Shown: one piece after another, positions 7,146 to 14,100 of the stretch
Layout: every line of letters starts with the position of its first letter
How positions within the stretch are numbered: the first letter of the stretch is position 1
NCBI GenBank assembly: GCA_038230975.1
Contig: JBBRMF010000125.1
Coordinates: 1-14,338, forward strand
DNA: 14,338 nt
Direction: 5' to 3'
Source of the DNA: JANXVV01 sp038230975
Lineage (GTDB): Bacteria; Planctomycetota; Phycisphaerae; Tepidisphaerales; Tepidisphaeraceae
Notes under the pieces: generated by a model
Database searches by the model: none
What the model was told of the DNA's origin: nothing
Seen by the model: the letters and a program-made list of their open reading frames with translations, nothing else
Translations under genes and position numbers: made by a program

Positions 7146-7550
7146 TCACTTCATTGTCGCCGTGTTCTGGAATATCACCGGCTTTTCCCAGATCGCGAAC
7201 ACGAAACATCCTTCCGGGCTTGAAACGGTATGGCATGTGCCGGGAGGATGCATCAGCATGCTTCCCGCCGGGTGAATTCCGTTTTCATCCCGCTGGCTGC
7301 CGCGCAGTACGAAGATATGCTCATATCCCTCATGGCAGTGGCGAACCAGTTTCGCTCCAGCCGCAAAATGAAGGAATGCAGACGCCATTCCACCTTCAAC
7401 GGTATAGAGCCTTGAGATTTCAACGCCTTCCAGAAACGGCTTCCATTCCCGGGCAGAATCGGTCGCGGCTTGGACTAAGCTTTTAAATGCGATGACCCCA
7501 TCGGGACTTTCTAAAGCCACTGCGCTTTTATCCTCCGGCCTGCTCTCCAT
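7146..7550 (-). CDS. Small single-domain cupin protein
   Basis: Beta-barrel protein of 134 residues with both cupin motifs intact. Motif 1 reads G65-x5-H71-x-H73-x3-E77-x6-G84 (HCHEGYEHIFVLRG), and motif 2 reads G96-x5-P102-x-G104-x2-H107 (PPGTCH). H71, H73, E77 and H107 would bind one metal ion. The N-terminal part is predicted to enclose the barrel as in ChrR-type cupins. The open frame extends far upstream into the hydrolase gene, but the ATG at 7550 is chosen because GGAG lies seven bases before it and the extension is not cupin-like. It overlaps the preceding hydrolase gene by 23 bases, so the two are probably translated together. Whether it is an enzyme, an isomerase or a metal or ligand sensor cannot be told from the sequence. 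Confidence 0.85.
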   Translation of the reverse strand: MESRPEDKSAVALESPDGVIAFKSLVQAATDSAREWKPFLEGVEISRLYTVEGGMASAFLHFAAGAKLVRHCHEGYEHIFVLRGSQRDENGIHPAGSMLMHPPGTCHTVSSPEGCFVFAIWEKPVIFQNTATMK

Positions 7551-8217
7551 ACAACCGCTCCAATCCTTCAATCCAATGACGTGACGTACTCGTCCAGCCG
7601 ACGATTCCGCCTTGTGCTCGCACCATGTCCAGCGTTGCTTTCTTGAACGACGGAAAATAACTCTCCGTACAGTCTTCCAACAGCAGACATTCATAGCCGC
7701 GATCGTTCGCTTCTCGCATAGTGGTTTGAACGCACACTTCGGTCGTCACTCCGGCGAATGCCAGATGAGTAATCCGTCTATCCTTCAGCACGTTATTCAA
7801 CGGAGTATCATAGAACGCCCCTTTTCCGGGTTTGTCAATTACTATTTCATTCGGAAGTGGAGCAAGTTCCGGAATAATGTCATTCCCGGGCTGCCCGAGA
7901 ATGAGAATTCGCCCCATTGCGCCGGGATCGCCGATCCGCGAACCGGGCGTCCCACGGAGCCGCTTGGCAGGCGGACAGTCAGAAAGGTCGGCCTGATGCC
8001 CTTCGCGCGTATGGATCACCGGAACACCCAATCGACGGCAAGCAGCTATGGCGGCGGCGACATTCGGAATAATAGGGCGCAGCTTGTCGATATCATTCCC
8101 CAGCGATGCGCCAAACCCACCGGGCTCGATAAAATCGCGCTGCATATCGATGACGATCAACGCCATCCCGGTCGCGGGAAGAAGGAAGTCATAGGGGAGT
8201 GCCGAAATAGTAGTCAT
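7528..8217 (-). CDS. Isochorismatase-like amidohydrolase, candidate triuret hydrolase
   Basis: Cysteine hydrolase of 229 residues that cleaves a C-N amide-type bond. The family triad is present: D24 (VIDMQRDF), K129 (IDKPGKGAF) and C162 (VTTEVCVQTT), with a cis-peptide motif just before the cysteine. It is clearly a paralogue of the biuret hydrolase encoded 1.6 kb upstream in the same operon (shared HTREGH, IIPEL, IDKPGKG, TTMREANDRGYEC, LLEDC). It differs in the pocket region: FIEPGGFG replaces FCGKGGY, and AFYDT replaces SFCATD. In Herbaspirillum a triuret hydrolase, TrtA, is a known relative of biuret hydrolase, so triuret is a plausible substrate; ureidoacrylate-type amidases (RutB) are an alternative. 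The start overlaps the ATPase gene as ATGA and a GGAGG site lies ten bases upstream. Fold certain, substrate inferred. Confidence 0.85.
   Translation of the reverse strand: MTTISALPYDFLLPATGMALIVIDMQRDFIEPGGFGASLGNDIDKLRPIIPNVAAAIAACRRLGVPVIHTREGHQADLSDCPPAKRLRGTPGSRIGDPGAMGRILILGQPGNDIIPELAPLPNEIVIDKPGKGAFYDTPLNNVLKDRRITHLAFAGVTTEVCVQTTMREANDRGYECLLLEDCTESYFPSFKKATLDMVRAQGGIVGWTSTSRHWIEGLERLYGEQAGG
7558..7561 (-). promoter_or_regulatory. Ribosome-binding site deciding the cupin start
   Basis: On the minus strand this is GGAG, seven bases before the ATG at 7550. It supports a 134-residue cupin rather than the longer open frame that begins at 7694 inside the hydrolase gene. Confidence 0.6.
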
Positions 8218-9818
8218 GGTGCGGTAACCTCCGCGGTGAGAATTGATGAACCTCGCTCGCTAGGTTGTTCATCGTGACCGGCCATATGGCGGCCAATCAC
8301 ACGGATATCCGCCAGTGCCGCCGCTACTTCGTGAACCAACTCACCGTGAAACATGACCAGGATTCGGTCGGAGAGTTCAAACACTTCGTCGAGATCCTCG
8401 CTGACAAGAAGCACGGCGGCACCACGATTTCGGGCATCGACAATCTGGGCGCGAATGTCGGCAACGGCCGCGAAATCAAGGCCGAAACATGGATTGGCGC
8501 AGATGAGCACGTTCACCGAAGTTGAGAGCTCGCGCGCTAAGACAGCGCGCTGCACATTCCCACCAGAGAGGTTGCGGATCGGCGTTTCGGTGGAAGGCGT
8601 CTTCACGCGATAACGGGTGATAAGATCACGCGCCATTCGACGCATCGCGCCGCCGTGCAGGAAGAATTTGCCGCGAATCAACGGGTGCCGATCATATTCG
8701 CGAAACGCCACATTGTGCCCAACACTCATCCCCGGGACACACGCATTTTTGAGCGGTTCCTCAGGAAGTATATAGAGCCCGTGCTTGCGAATCTCATGTC
8801 GCTGTGCGTGGTAGCGATGACCGTTGACAATGACGTTTCCACTCGTCGGTGCCCGCTGACCGGCTAACACTTCCACCAACTTTGACTGCCCGTTTCCGGA
8901 GACGCCGGCGATGCCGACAATTTCACCCGCGTGTACGGTAAGATTGATCTTGTTCAGCGCCGGCATGCCGATATCATCGTTAGCGCAAAGATCCTTCAGG
9001 ACGAGCTTTTTGACGGGTTCCACATCGTAAGTGCGAGTGGCAAGCTTGGCGGTTTGCTCGGAGCCGATCATCATCTCGGCCATTTGCGCGGGCGTAAGGT
9101 CTTTGATTTTTCCGGCACCGGCAAACTTACCTTGACGGAGGATCGTGCATTCATCGGCAAACGACATCACCTCGCGGAACTTATGCGTGATGATCAGCAC
9201 ACTTAATTTTTTCTCTCGGGTCATCCCGTGAACCATTCCCAATACTTCATCAGCTTCCTGCGGCGTTAGCACACTGGTCGGCTCATCGAGAATCATGATT
9301 CGAGTCTTCAAGTAGAGCTGCTTGAGAATTTCCAGCTTCTGTTTCTGCCCGGCTGCGAGTGTTCGCACAGGTTCATTCAACGGCATGCGGAAAGGCATCG
9401 AATCCATAAACGCGGTGAGCTCTTTTGTCTCCTTTTTCCAATCGATCACCATCGGCACGTTATCGCGCGAGAGCACAAGATTCTCCGCCACGGTCATGTT
9501 GGGTACCAGCGTGAAGTGCTGGTAGACCATCCCGATACCCTGCTGGCGAGCATCGCGTGTCGTATTGATTTCCACTGGCTTGCCGCCGATGACAAACGAA
9601 CCGGAAGTAGCCTGATAGAACCCCATCAGGCATTTAACCAGCGTGCTTTTACCGGCACCATTCCCACCGAGCAGCGCATGAAATGAGCCTGGCTGTACGG
9701 TGCAGGAAATATTGTCCAGCGCAATCAGCGAACCGAAGTGCTTGCTGACGCCGATCATTTCAACCGCTGGCGGCAGTGAAGCCGGCGCCAGCGACATATG
9801 CGGATTGACGGCAATCAT
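8214..9818 (-). CDS. NupO-type ABC transporter ATPase with two nucleotide-binding domains
   Basis: Energises the importer formed with the two permeases and the BMP-family binding protein. The 534-residue protein has two ATPase domains in tandem, as in NupO/YufO and sugar importers. Domain 1 has Walker A GGNGAGKST at 51-59, signature LAAGQ at 154-158, Walker B MILDEP at about 175-180 and the switch His in THKF. Domain 2 has a degenerate Walker A (GVSGNGQSK at 305-313), signature LSGGN from 417 and a Walker B position reading LICANPCFGLD, lacking the usual Asp and Glu. Reduced motifs in domain 2 are known in this family; the PCFGLD form is more divergent than the usual PTRGLD. A GGAG site lies eight bases before the ATG. 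The start overlaps biuH and the end overlaps the second hydrolase, both as ATGA. Confidence 0.92.
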   Translation of the reverse strand: MIAVNPHMSLAPASLPPAVEMIGVSKHFGSLIALDNISCTVQPGSFHALLGGNGAGKSTLVKCLMGFYQATSGSFVIGGKPVEINTTRDARQQGIGMVYQHFTLVPNMTVAENLVLSRDNVPMVIDWKKETKELTAFMDSMPFRMPLNEPVRTLAAGQKQKLEILKQLYLKTRIMILDEPTSVLTPQEADEVLGMVHGMTREKKLSVLIITHKFREVMSFADECTILRQGKFAGAGKIKDLTPAQMAEMMIGSEQTAKLATRTYDVEPVKKLVLKDLCANDDIGMPALNKINLTVHAGEIVGIAGVSGNGQSKLVEVLAGQRAPTSGNVIVNGHRYHAQRHEIRKHGLYILPEEPLKNACVPGMSVGHNVAFREYDRHPLIRGKFFLHGGAMRRMARDLITRYRVKTPSTETPIRNLSGGNVQRAVLARELSTSVNVLICANPCFGLDFAAVADIRAQIVDARNRGAAVLLVSEDLDEVFELSDRILVMFHGELVHEVAAALADIRVIGRHMAGHDEQPSERGSSILTAEVTAP

Positions 9819-10504
9819 AGGATCGCTCCGATGAATTTATTGGAATCAGAGACCGCGCCGAAAACACCGTTCTGCATCTTGACCATCTTGATCGCCGCTT
9901 CGTGATTACCACGATCCGTGGCGGCGCAGCAGTCTTCCAGCAGCACGCATTCATAGCCGCGGTCATTGGCTTCACGCATCGTGGTATGGACGCAGACATC
10001 CGTGGTGATACCTGTCAGAACGATATTCTGAATGCCTCGCTGGCGTAGGATCAGATCCAGATCCGTTGCACAGAACGATCCTTTGCCGGGTTTATCGATG
10101 ATCGTTTCCCCAGCCTCCGGATACAATTCCGGAATGATGTCCCACCCGGGTTCGCCGCGAACCAGCACGCGGCCGCAGGGGCCATCATCACCAATTCCAG
10201 CTCCGTATCGCCGTGAGCGCCACCGTTTGTTAGCCGGAAGGTCCGCCAGATCCGGGCGATGCCCCTCACGGGTGTGCATGACGTGGTAGCCCGCTTTTCG
10301 GGCGGCCGCAAGTACCTTTGAAATCGGATCGATGCAAACACGGGTGAGACTGATGTCGTAACCGAGCAGTTCGATATAGCCACCCTTGCCGCAAAAATCA
10401 GTCTGCATGTCGATAACGATCAAGGCTGTGTTCTGCGGGCGCAGGTCGCCGTTATAAGGCCAGGGATAGGGTTGAGATTCAACGTATTTTTCGGTCATCG
10501 TCAT
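9815..10504 (-). CDS. biuH: Biuret hydrolase BiuH
   Basis: Cysteine amidohydrolase that converts biuret to allophanate and ammonia in the cytoplasm. The 229-residue protein has the isochorismatase-fold triad D32 (VIDMQTDF), K138 (IDKPGKGSF) and C171 (GITTDVCVHTT), plus Q211 in KMQNGVFG. These match the four residues I recall for the characterised Rhizobium leguminosarum enzyme (D36, K142, C175, Q215) at a constant offset of four. The surrounding strings PYPWPYNG, FCGKGGY, EGHRPDLADLPANKRWRS and GAGIGDDGPCGR also agree closely with that enzyme as I remember it. The start at 10504 has only a weak GAG site; an in-frame ATG two codons later is possible. It begins 15 bases after the NupQ-type permease gene and ends within the ATPase start codon, so it is embedded in a transporter operon. 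Other ureides cannot be excluded as substrates. Confidence 0.9.
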   Translation of the reverse strand: MTMTEKYVESQPYPWPYNGDLRPQNTALIVIDMQTDFCGKGGYIELLGYDISLTRVCIDPISKVLAAARKAGYHVMHTREGHRPDLADLPANKRWRSRRYGAGIGDDGPCGRVLVRGEPGWDIIPELYPEAGETIIDKPGKGSFCATDLDLILRQRGIQNIVLTGITTDVCVHTTMREANDRGYECVLLEDCCAATDRGNHEAAIKMVKMQNGVFGAVSDSNKFIGAIL

Positions 10505-10519
10505 TCACTCTACAAAGAA

Positions 10520-11491
10520 TCAGGCGTTCGATTTTCCAAGTTCGCCCGGCGCGCCGATCAAAGCGCGCTTAGGGGAACAACTCAAACACATGATGACCAG
10601 GGTCAGAATATATGGCGTCGCATCGAACAAATAATGCCCATTGCTGATACCGACCGATTGAAGTGCAGGCCCAAGAGCTTTGGCACCACCGAAAAGCAAA
10701 GCGGCAAAAACACAGGTGATTGGATTCCATCGAGCGAAAATCACCAATGCAACCGCCATCAATCCCTGACCGCTGTTTAGAGCTTCATTCCAGCTCCCGG
10801 GATAGTAGAGTGAGAGGAACGAGCCGCCTACTCCTGCCAAGAATGCACCGGCGGCCGTGGCGAGCATGCGAACACCGTTGACCGAATAGCCCATGGCGCG
10901 GGCCGTCTCGGCGCTTTCACCGACTGTACGCACGACCAATCCCCATCGCGTATTTTTGAAAGCCCAAGCCATCGCGGGGGCTAACGCCAGACCAACGAAG
11001 AAGAGCCAGTTGATCTCCAGCGCCGCCCGAACTTGCTGCGAATGACTCCACCAGCCAAATTTAATGAACGGCAATTGCGGGGCGCTCGGACGGATAAAAG
11101 GTTTTCCAAGATAGAACGCCAACCCGGTTCCGAAGAGCATAATGCCGATTCCAACCGCCACATCATTCACGCGCGGCTGCGAACAGAGCCAGGCATGGAG
11201 CAACCCGAGGACGGCGGCGGCCAAACCAGCGGCGATCACGCCAAACCAGGGACCAAGAGCATTTCCGACAGAGGGAAAGTTTTGTGCCGTCAGGTAGGAG
11301 ACTCCGAACCCAACCATCGCTCCCATCACGAGCGTGCCTTCCTGACCCAGATTGATTCGACCACTCTTCTCCGTCAGGGTTTCACCCAGACTAACGAAGA
11401 TGAACGGTGTACTATTCCGGATAGCCCCGGAAATAATAGCCAGTGGAACTCCCCACAATCCCAGAGCAACATTTGCGTTAGACCCCGGCAT
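10520..11491 (-). CDS. NupQ-type ABC transporter permease
   Basis: One of two inner-membrane subunits of the BMP-dependent importer. The 323-residue protein is very hydrophobic, with about eight to nine predicted membrane segments, and carries the family N-terminal region TPFIFVSLGETLTEKSGRINLGQEG, here split only for reading, and the typical ARAMGYSVNGVRM coupling segment followed by FLAGVGGSF. This places it in the permease family that includes NupQ/YufQ and sugar-importer permeases (BPD_transp_2). A TTG at 11497 could start it, but the ATG at 11491 is chosen because GGAG lies six bases before it. It overlaps the preceding permease gene by 14 bases, suggesting equal synthesis of both subunits. 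Substrate unknown; nucleosides in classical relatives, here probably biuret or a related ureide. Confidence 0.9.
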   Translation of the reverse strand: MPGSNANVALGLWGVPLAIISGAIRNSTPFIFVSLGETLTEKSGRINLGQEGTLVMGAMVGFGVSYLTAQNFPSVGNALGPWFGVIAAGLAAAVLGLLHAWLCSQPRVNDVAVGIGIMLFGTGLAFYLGKPFIRPSAPQLPFIKFGWWSHSQQVRAALEINWLFFVGLALAPAMAWAFKNTRWGLVVRTVGESAETARAMGYSVNGVRMLATAAGAFLAGVGGSFLSLYYPGSWNEALNSGQGLMAVALVIFARWNPITCVFAALLFGGAKALGPALQSVGISNGHYLFDATPYILTLVIMCLSCSPKRALIGAPGELGKSNA

Positions 11492-12644
11492 GGACAACTC
11501 CGGTTTGTGTTGATCTCTTGGTAAAGACTCGACCGATCAGCTTGAACAGTTTTCCAATCCACGTATGTTGAAGTTCATGCAATCGGCCAGACCAGGTATC
11601 CAGTCCGAGGATGACCAGAAACAACATTCCCTGGAATACTTGAACGCTGGCACTACTGAGACCCACACTCGACTGAAGCAAAGCACCGCTACCCGCGACA
11701 CCGCCTAATAGGATTGAGACAGGGATGACTGCGAGTGGATTTTGCCTCGCTACGAACGCGACCAGTATTCCGCTGTAACCCAGACCGCTGGCGAGCGAGT
11801 CGTTCGCGTGTCCGTGAACGGCCGTCACTTCAACCACCCCCGCCAACGCCGCGCCAGCACCACCCATGAAACAAGCAAGGAGTGAGAATTTCGTGATGGA
11901 GAGCCCTGCAATTCGAGCTGCACGAGGGTTGCCACCTACAATGCGGCTGGCAAACCCGAAGGTGGTATGGTCCATCAGCACCCACATTGCGAAGCAGGCG
12001 ACAAGCCCGAAGAGTAGGCCGAAATGGATCTCCGACCCCGGAATATTGCCAAGCATGTTGGCATCACCGATGGGAAATGATGAGGGATGATCGAGGCTGG
12101 TAGGATCGCGCATCGGCCCCTCCACGCAGTGGTTGAGGATGGCGATGGCGATGTAGTTAAGAAGTAGGCTGCTGATCGTCTCATTCACACCGCGGATTTG
12201 CCGCAGCGCCCCGGCAAGCAACGTCCAGAGTCCACCGGCGATCATTCCCACGACGATCATGCTGGTCAGTGAAACAAACGGAACGGCGTGCGGAATCTGA
12301 TGAGCGGTCCATGCCGCCAATAGCCCACCCAGTACGACGCATCCTTCGCCACCGATGATCACCATCCCAACGCGGGCAGGCATCACCACGCAGAGCGCGG
12401 TGAGCATCAACGGGGCCGCGTGAATCATTGTGCTGCGCCAGGAGTAGGATGTCCCAAACGCACCGCGAAACATGGTGGCATACACTTCAAACGGATTGAC
12501 CCCGGAGCAGAGAACAAACAGCCCAAAGAGAATGAGCGAGATCAGCAGCGCCACCGACGAGATGATCATCGCATCTACGAATGAATCAGGAAGGAGGGTT
12601 TTTAACAGCGATTTTTGACCGAGCAGTGGAGAGGGTTCGGACAT
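11478..12644 (-). CDS. NupP-type ABC transporter permease
   Basis: The other inner-membrane subunit of the importer. The 388-residue protein has an N-terminal membrane helix (AMIISSVALLISLILFGLF), multiple further hydrophobic segments and the family landmarks GGEGCVVLGG, RGVNETISSLLLNYIA and GLGYSGILVAFVARQNPLAV. These are characteristic of the NupP/YufP permease type, which pairs with NupQ and a double-domain ATPase. A strong AAGGAG ribosome-binding site lies five bases before the ATG at 12644. A gap of 108 bases with an inverted repeat separates it from the binding-protein gene, and its end overlaps the NupQ-type gene. The transported compound is inferred from the hydrolases in the operon. 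Confidence 0.92.
   Translation of the reverse strand: MSEPSPLLGQKSLLKTLLPDSFVDAMIISSVALLISLILFGLFVLCSGVNPFEVYATMFRGAFGTSYSWRSTMIHAAPLMLTALCVVMPARVGMVIIGGEGCVVLGGLLAAWTAHQIPHAVPFVSLTSMIVVGMIAGGLWTLLAGALRQIRGVNETISSLLLNYIAIAILNHCVEGPMRDPTSLDHPSSFPIGDANMLGNIPGSEIHFGLLFGLVACFAMWVLMDHTTFGFASRIVGGNPRAARIAGLSITKFSLLACFMGGAGAALAGVVEVTAVHGHANDSLASGLGYSGILVAFVARQNPLAVIPVSILLGGVAGSGALLQSSVGLSSASVQVFQGMLFLVILGLDTWSGRLHELQHTWIGKLFKLIGRVFTKRSTQTGVVHAGV
11498..11501 (-). promoter_or_regulatory. Ribosome-binding site deciding the NupQ-type permease start
   Basis: On the minus strand this reads GGAG, six bases before the ATG at 11491 but directly abutting the alternative TTG at 11497. It therefore favours the ATG. 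It lies inside the end of the preceding permease gene. Confidence 0.6.
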
Positions 12645-12664
12645 ATCGACTCCTTCACAAACAA

Positions 12665-12736
12665 TGACGAACGGCGAAACCCGAATTCCCGATTTTCAGA
12701 TGCAGATGCCGTGAATCCGAGTCTCGCCATTCGTCA
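12665..12736 (-). repeat. Imperfect inverted repeat in the binding protein-permease gap
   Basis: TGACGAACGGCGA at 12665-12677 and TCGCCATTCGTCA at 12724-12736 are inverted copies matching at 12 of 13 positions, with 46 bases between them. In the transcript of the minus-strand operon they can form a long stem right after the binding-protein stop codon. Such stems between a binding-protein gene and its permease genes often stabilise the upstream message and lower expression of the rest; that role is inferred here. No T-run follows, so it is not a standard terminator. Confidence 0.6.
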
Positions 12737-12752
12737 CCGGGTCATTTTGATA

Positions 12753-13931
12753 TCAACCACCAGTGCTACCGATGACGCCTTCGACAAGGTAATTCATGCC
12801 CCATAGCGCGCCATCCTCATCCGCCCATTCTTTGCCTTCGGGAAGAACGACATTGCCTTTGTTGTCTTTGACGGGGCCTTTGAACATCTTGAACTTTCCT
12901 TCGACCATTTTGGCTTTGACATCGTCAATCGCCTTGCGGGATTCCGGGGAGACACCGGGGCCGTAGTCCGACAACTTCACGCTGCCGTCGCGAATGCTGC
13001 CCATCACATTTTTGGGCATTGGCTTGCCCGTTTTGAAGTCGGCGACGAATTGTGTGTACATTTTACCCCAGTTCCATTCGGCCCCCGTCAGATATTTCTC
13101 CGGAGAGAGCTTGGAACCGTTGTAGTGATAGCCGCACGAGAAGATGCCGCGCTTGTTGGCGGTTTCGATCAGCACCTTGGGGCTGTCGACGTGACCCGTA
13201 ACCACATCAATGCCTTGGTCGGCGAGGTTGGTCACGGCATTCGCTTCTTCTGTCGGGAGGAACCAGTCACCTGTGAAGATCACGGTCGTGGTAGCCTTGG
13301 GGTTCACGCTTTTGGCACCCAGTTCAAACGCGTTGATATCGCGAAGCACCGGCGTGATAGGCTTGGCGGCAATGTAGCCGAGCTTGCCACTCTTCGAGGC
13401 CCCCGCCGCCGCCATGCCGCATAGATATTCCAGTTCATCGATGTAGGCGAAGTAAGTGCCGATATTCGCTGGAGTCTTACCTTCCTCAAAGTGCCCGCCC
13501 GCATGGAGCAGAGTAATCTTCGGATACTTTCCGCCGATCACTTTGACATGCGGATCAAAGTATCCGAACGAGGTCGGGAAGATCATCGTCGCACTGTTGA
13601 GATTGATCATGCTCTCCATGGCCTGCTGGCAGTCTTTGGTCTCAAGCACTTTTTCGTTCTCGATGACCTTAACACCGGCCAGTTTTCTCACCGCGGCCGC
13701 ACCGTCGGCGTGCGCCTGGTTGTAGCCGTAGTCGTCACGGGTGCCGACATAGACGAACCCGACGGTGATGGGGGTTTCCCCCGCAGCAGCCGGCAAACCG
13801 GGCGTCTCTGAGGACATCGTGGATTCGGCTTTTTTGCAGCCTGCGAATCCACCGGCGAAAGCGAAAGCCAATCCGCACGCGGCAGCGCCTGCAAGAATTG
13901 ATTTGGTGAAAGTGCGACGTTTAGTGTTCAT
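12753..13931 (-). CDS. BMP-family ABC transporter substrate-binding lipoprotein
   Basis: Captures the substrate outside the inner membrane and hands it to the NupP/NupQ-type permeases. The 392-residue product starts with a signal peptide and lipobox FAGC, so Cys32 would be lipidated; the N-terminus KRRTFTKS also resembles a twin-arginine signal. The mature part follows the Bmp/PnrA fold: ITVGFVYVGTRDDYGYNQAH, then NLNSATMIFPTSFGYFD, and LADQGIDVVTGHVDSPKV, with aromatic residues at the expected ligand site. It belongs to the branch with the GDxGWTYAH-like string rather than the nucleoside-binding PnrA branch with NDLA. The start at 13931 has AGGG eight bases upstream; the longer frame from 13970 would bury the signal peptide. 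It is the first gene of the operon after the outer-membrane protein gene. Ligand inferred to be biuret or a relative. Confidence 0.92.
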   Translation of the reverse strand: MNTKRRTFTKSILAGAAACGLAFAFAGGFAGCKKAESTMSSETPGLPAAAGETPITVGFVYVGTRDDYGYNQAHADGAAAVRKLAGVKVIENEKVLETKDCQQAMESMINLNSATMIFPTSFGYFDPHVKVIGGKYPKITLLHAGGHFEEGKTPANIGTYFAYIDELEYLCGMAAAGASKSGKLGYIAAKPITPVLRDINAFELGAKSVNPKATTTVIFTGDWFLPTEEANAVTNLADQGIDVVTGHVDSPKVLIETANKRGIFSCGYHYNGSKLSPEKYLTGAEWNWGKMYTQFVADFKTGKPMPKNVMGSIRDGSVKLSDYGPGVSPESRKAIDDVKAKMVEGKFKMFKGPVKDNKGNVVLPEGKEWADEDGALWGMNYLVEGVIGSTGG

Positions 13932-13939
13932 TTGTGTTT

Positions 13940-13943
13940 CCCT
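13940..13943 (-). promoter_or_regulatory. Ribosome-binding site of the BMP binding-protein gene
   Basis: AGGG on the minus strand, eight bases before the ATG at 13931. It places the start directly before the signal peptide and excludes the longer open frame. Confidence 0.55.
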
Positions 13944-14005
13944 GGACAATAAGATCTGTTCGGCAACCAACCTGTTTTAATGCGGTAGTTCAACGGAGCT
14001 TCAAC

Positions 14006-14040
14006 GGCCGCGCGGAACGCGTCAGTCATTCCGCGCGGCC
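14006..14040. terminator. Perfect 12-bp GC-rich hairpin, probable transcription stop
   Basis: GGCCGCGCGGAA at 14006-14017 and TTCCGCGCGGCC at 14029-14040 are perfect inverted copies around an 11-base loop. The hairpin lies 60 bases after the stop of the outer-membrane protein gene and 75 bases before the binding-protein start, both on the minus strand. Neither side has a T-run, so it may be a terminator without a U-tract, an mRNA-stabilising 3' end, or a protein-binding palindrome. It probably separates the two transcription units. Confidence 0.55.
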
Positions 14041-14100
14041 ACAACCCACTTCCAACTGCGGAGCGTTTTCTGGAATAATCTGGAGGTTTTTCACGGCAGT

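Larger units (their letters stand above)
13932..14100 (-). other. Intergenic region upstream of the importer operon
   Basis: These 169 bases hold the perfect hairpin at 14006-14040 and presumably the promoter of the operon. A weak candidate, TTGAAG and TTAAAA 18 bases apart on the minus strand at about 13975-14004, matches the -10 consensus poorly, so I do not call it a promoter. Confidence 0.4.

Noticed and set aside
11033..11524. 163-residue plus-strand open frame across the permease genes
   Set aside because: It is antisense to two clear permeases, and its composition (rich in Arg, His, Pro and Gln) is typical of a shadow frame.
13050..13424. 124-residue plus-strand open frame inside the binding-protein gene
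   Set aside because: It is antisense to a well-conserved lipoprotein gene and has no recognisable domain.
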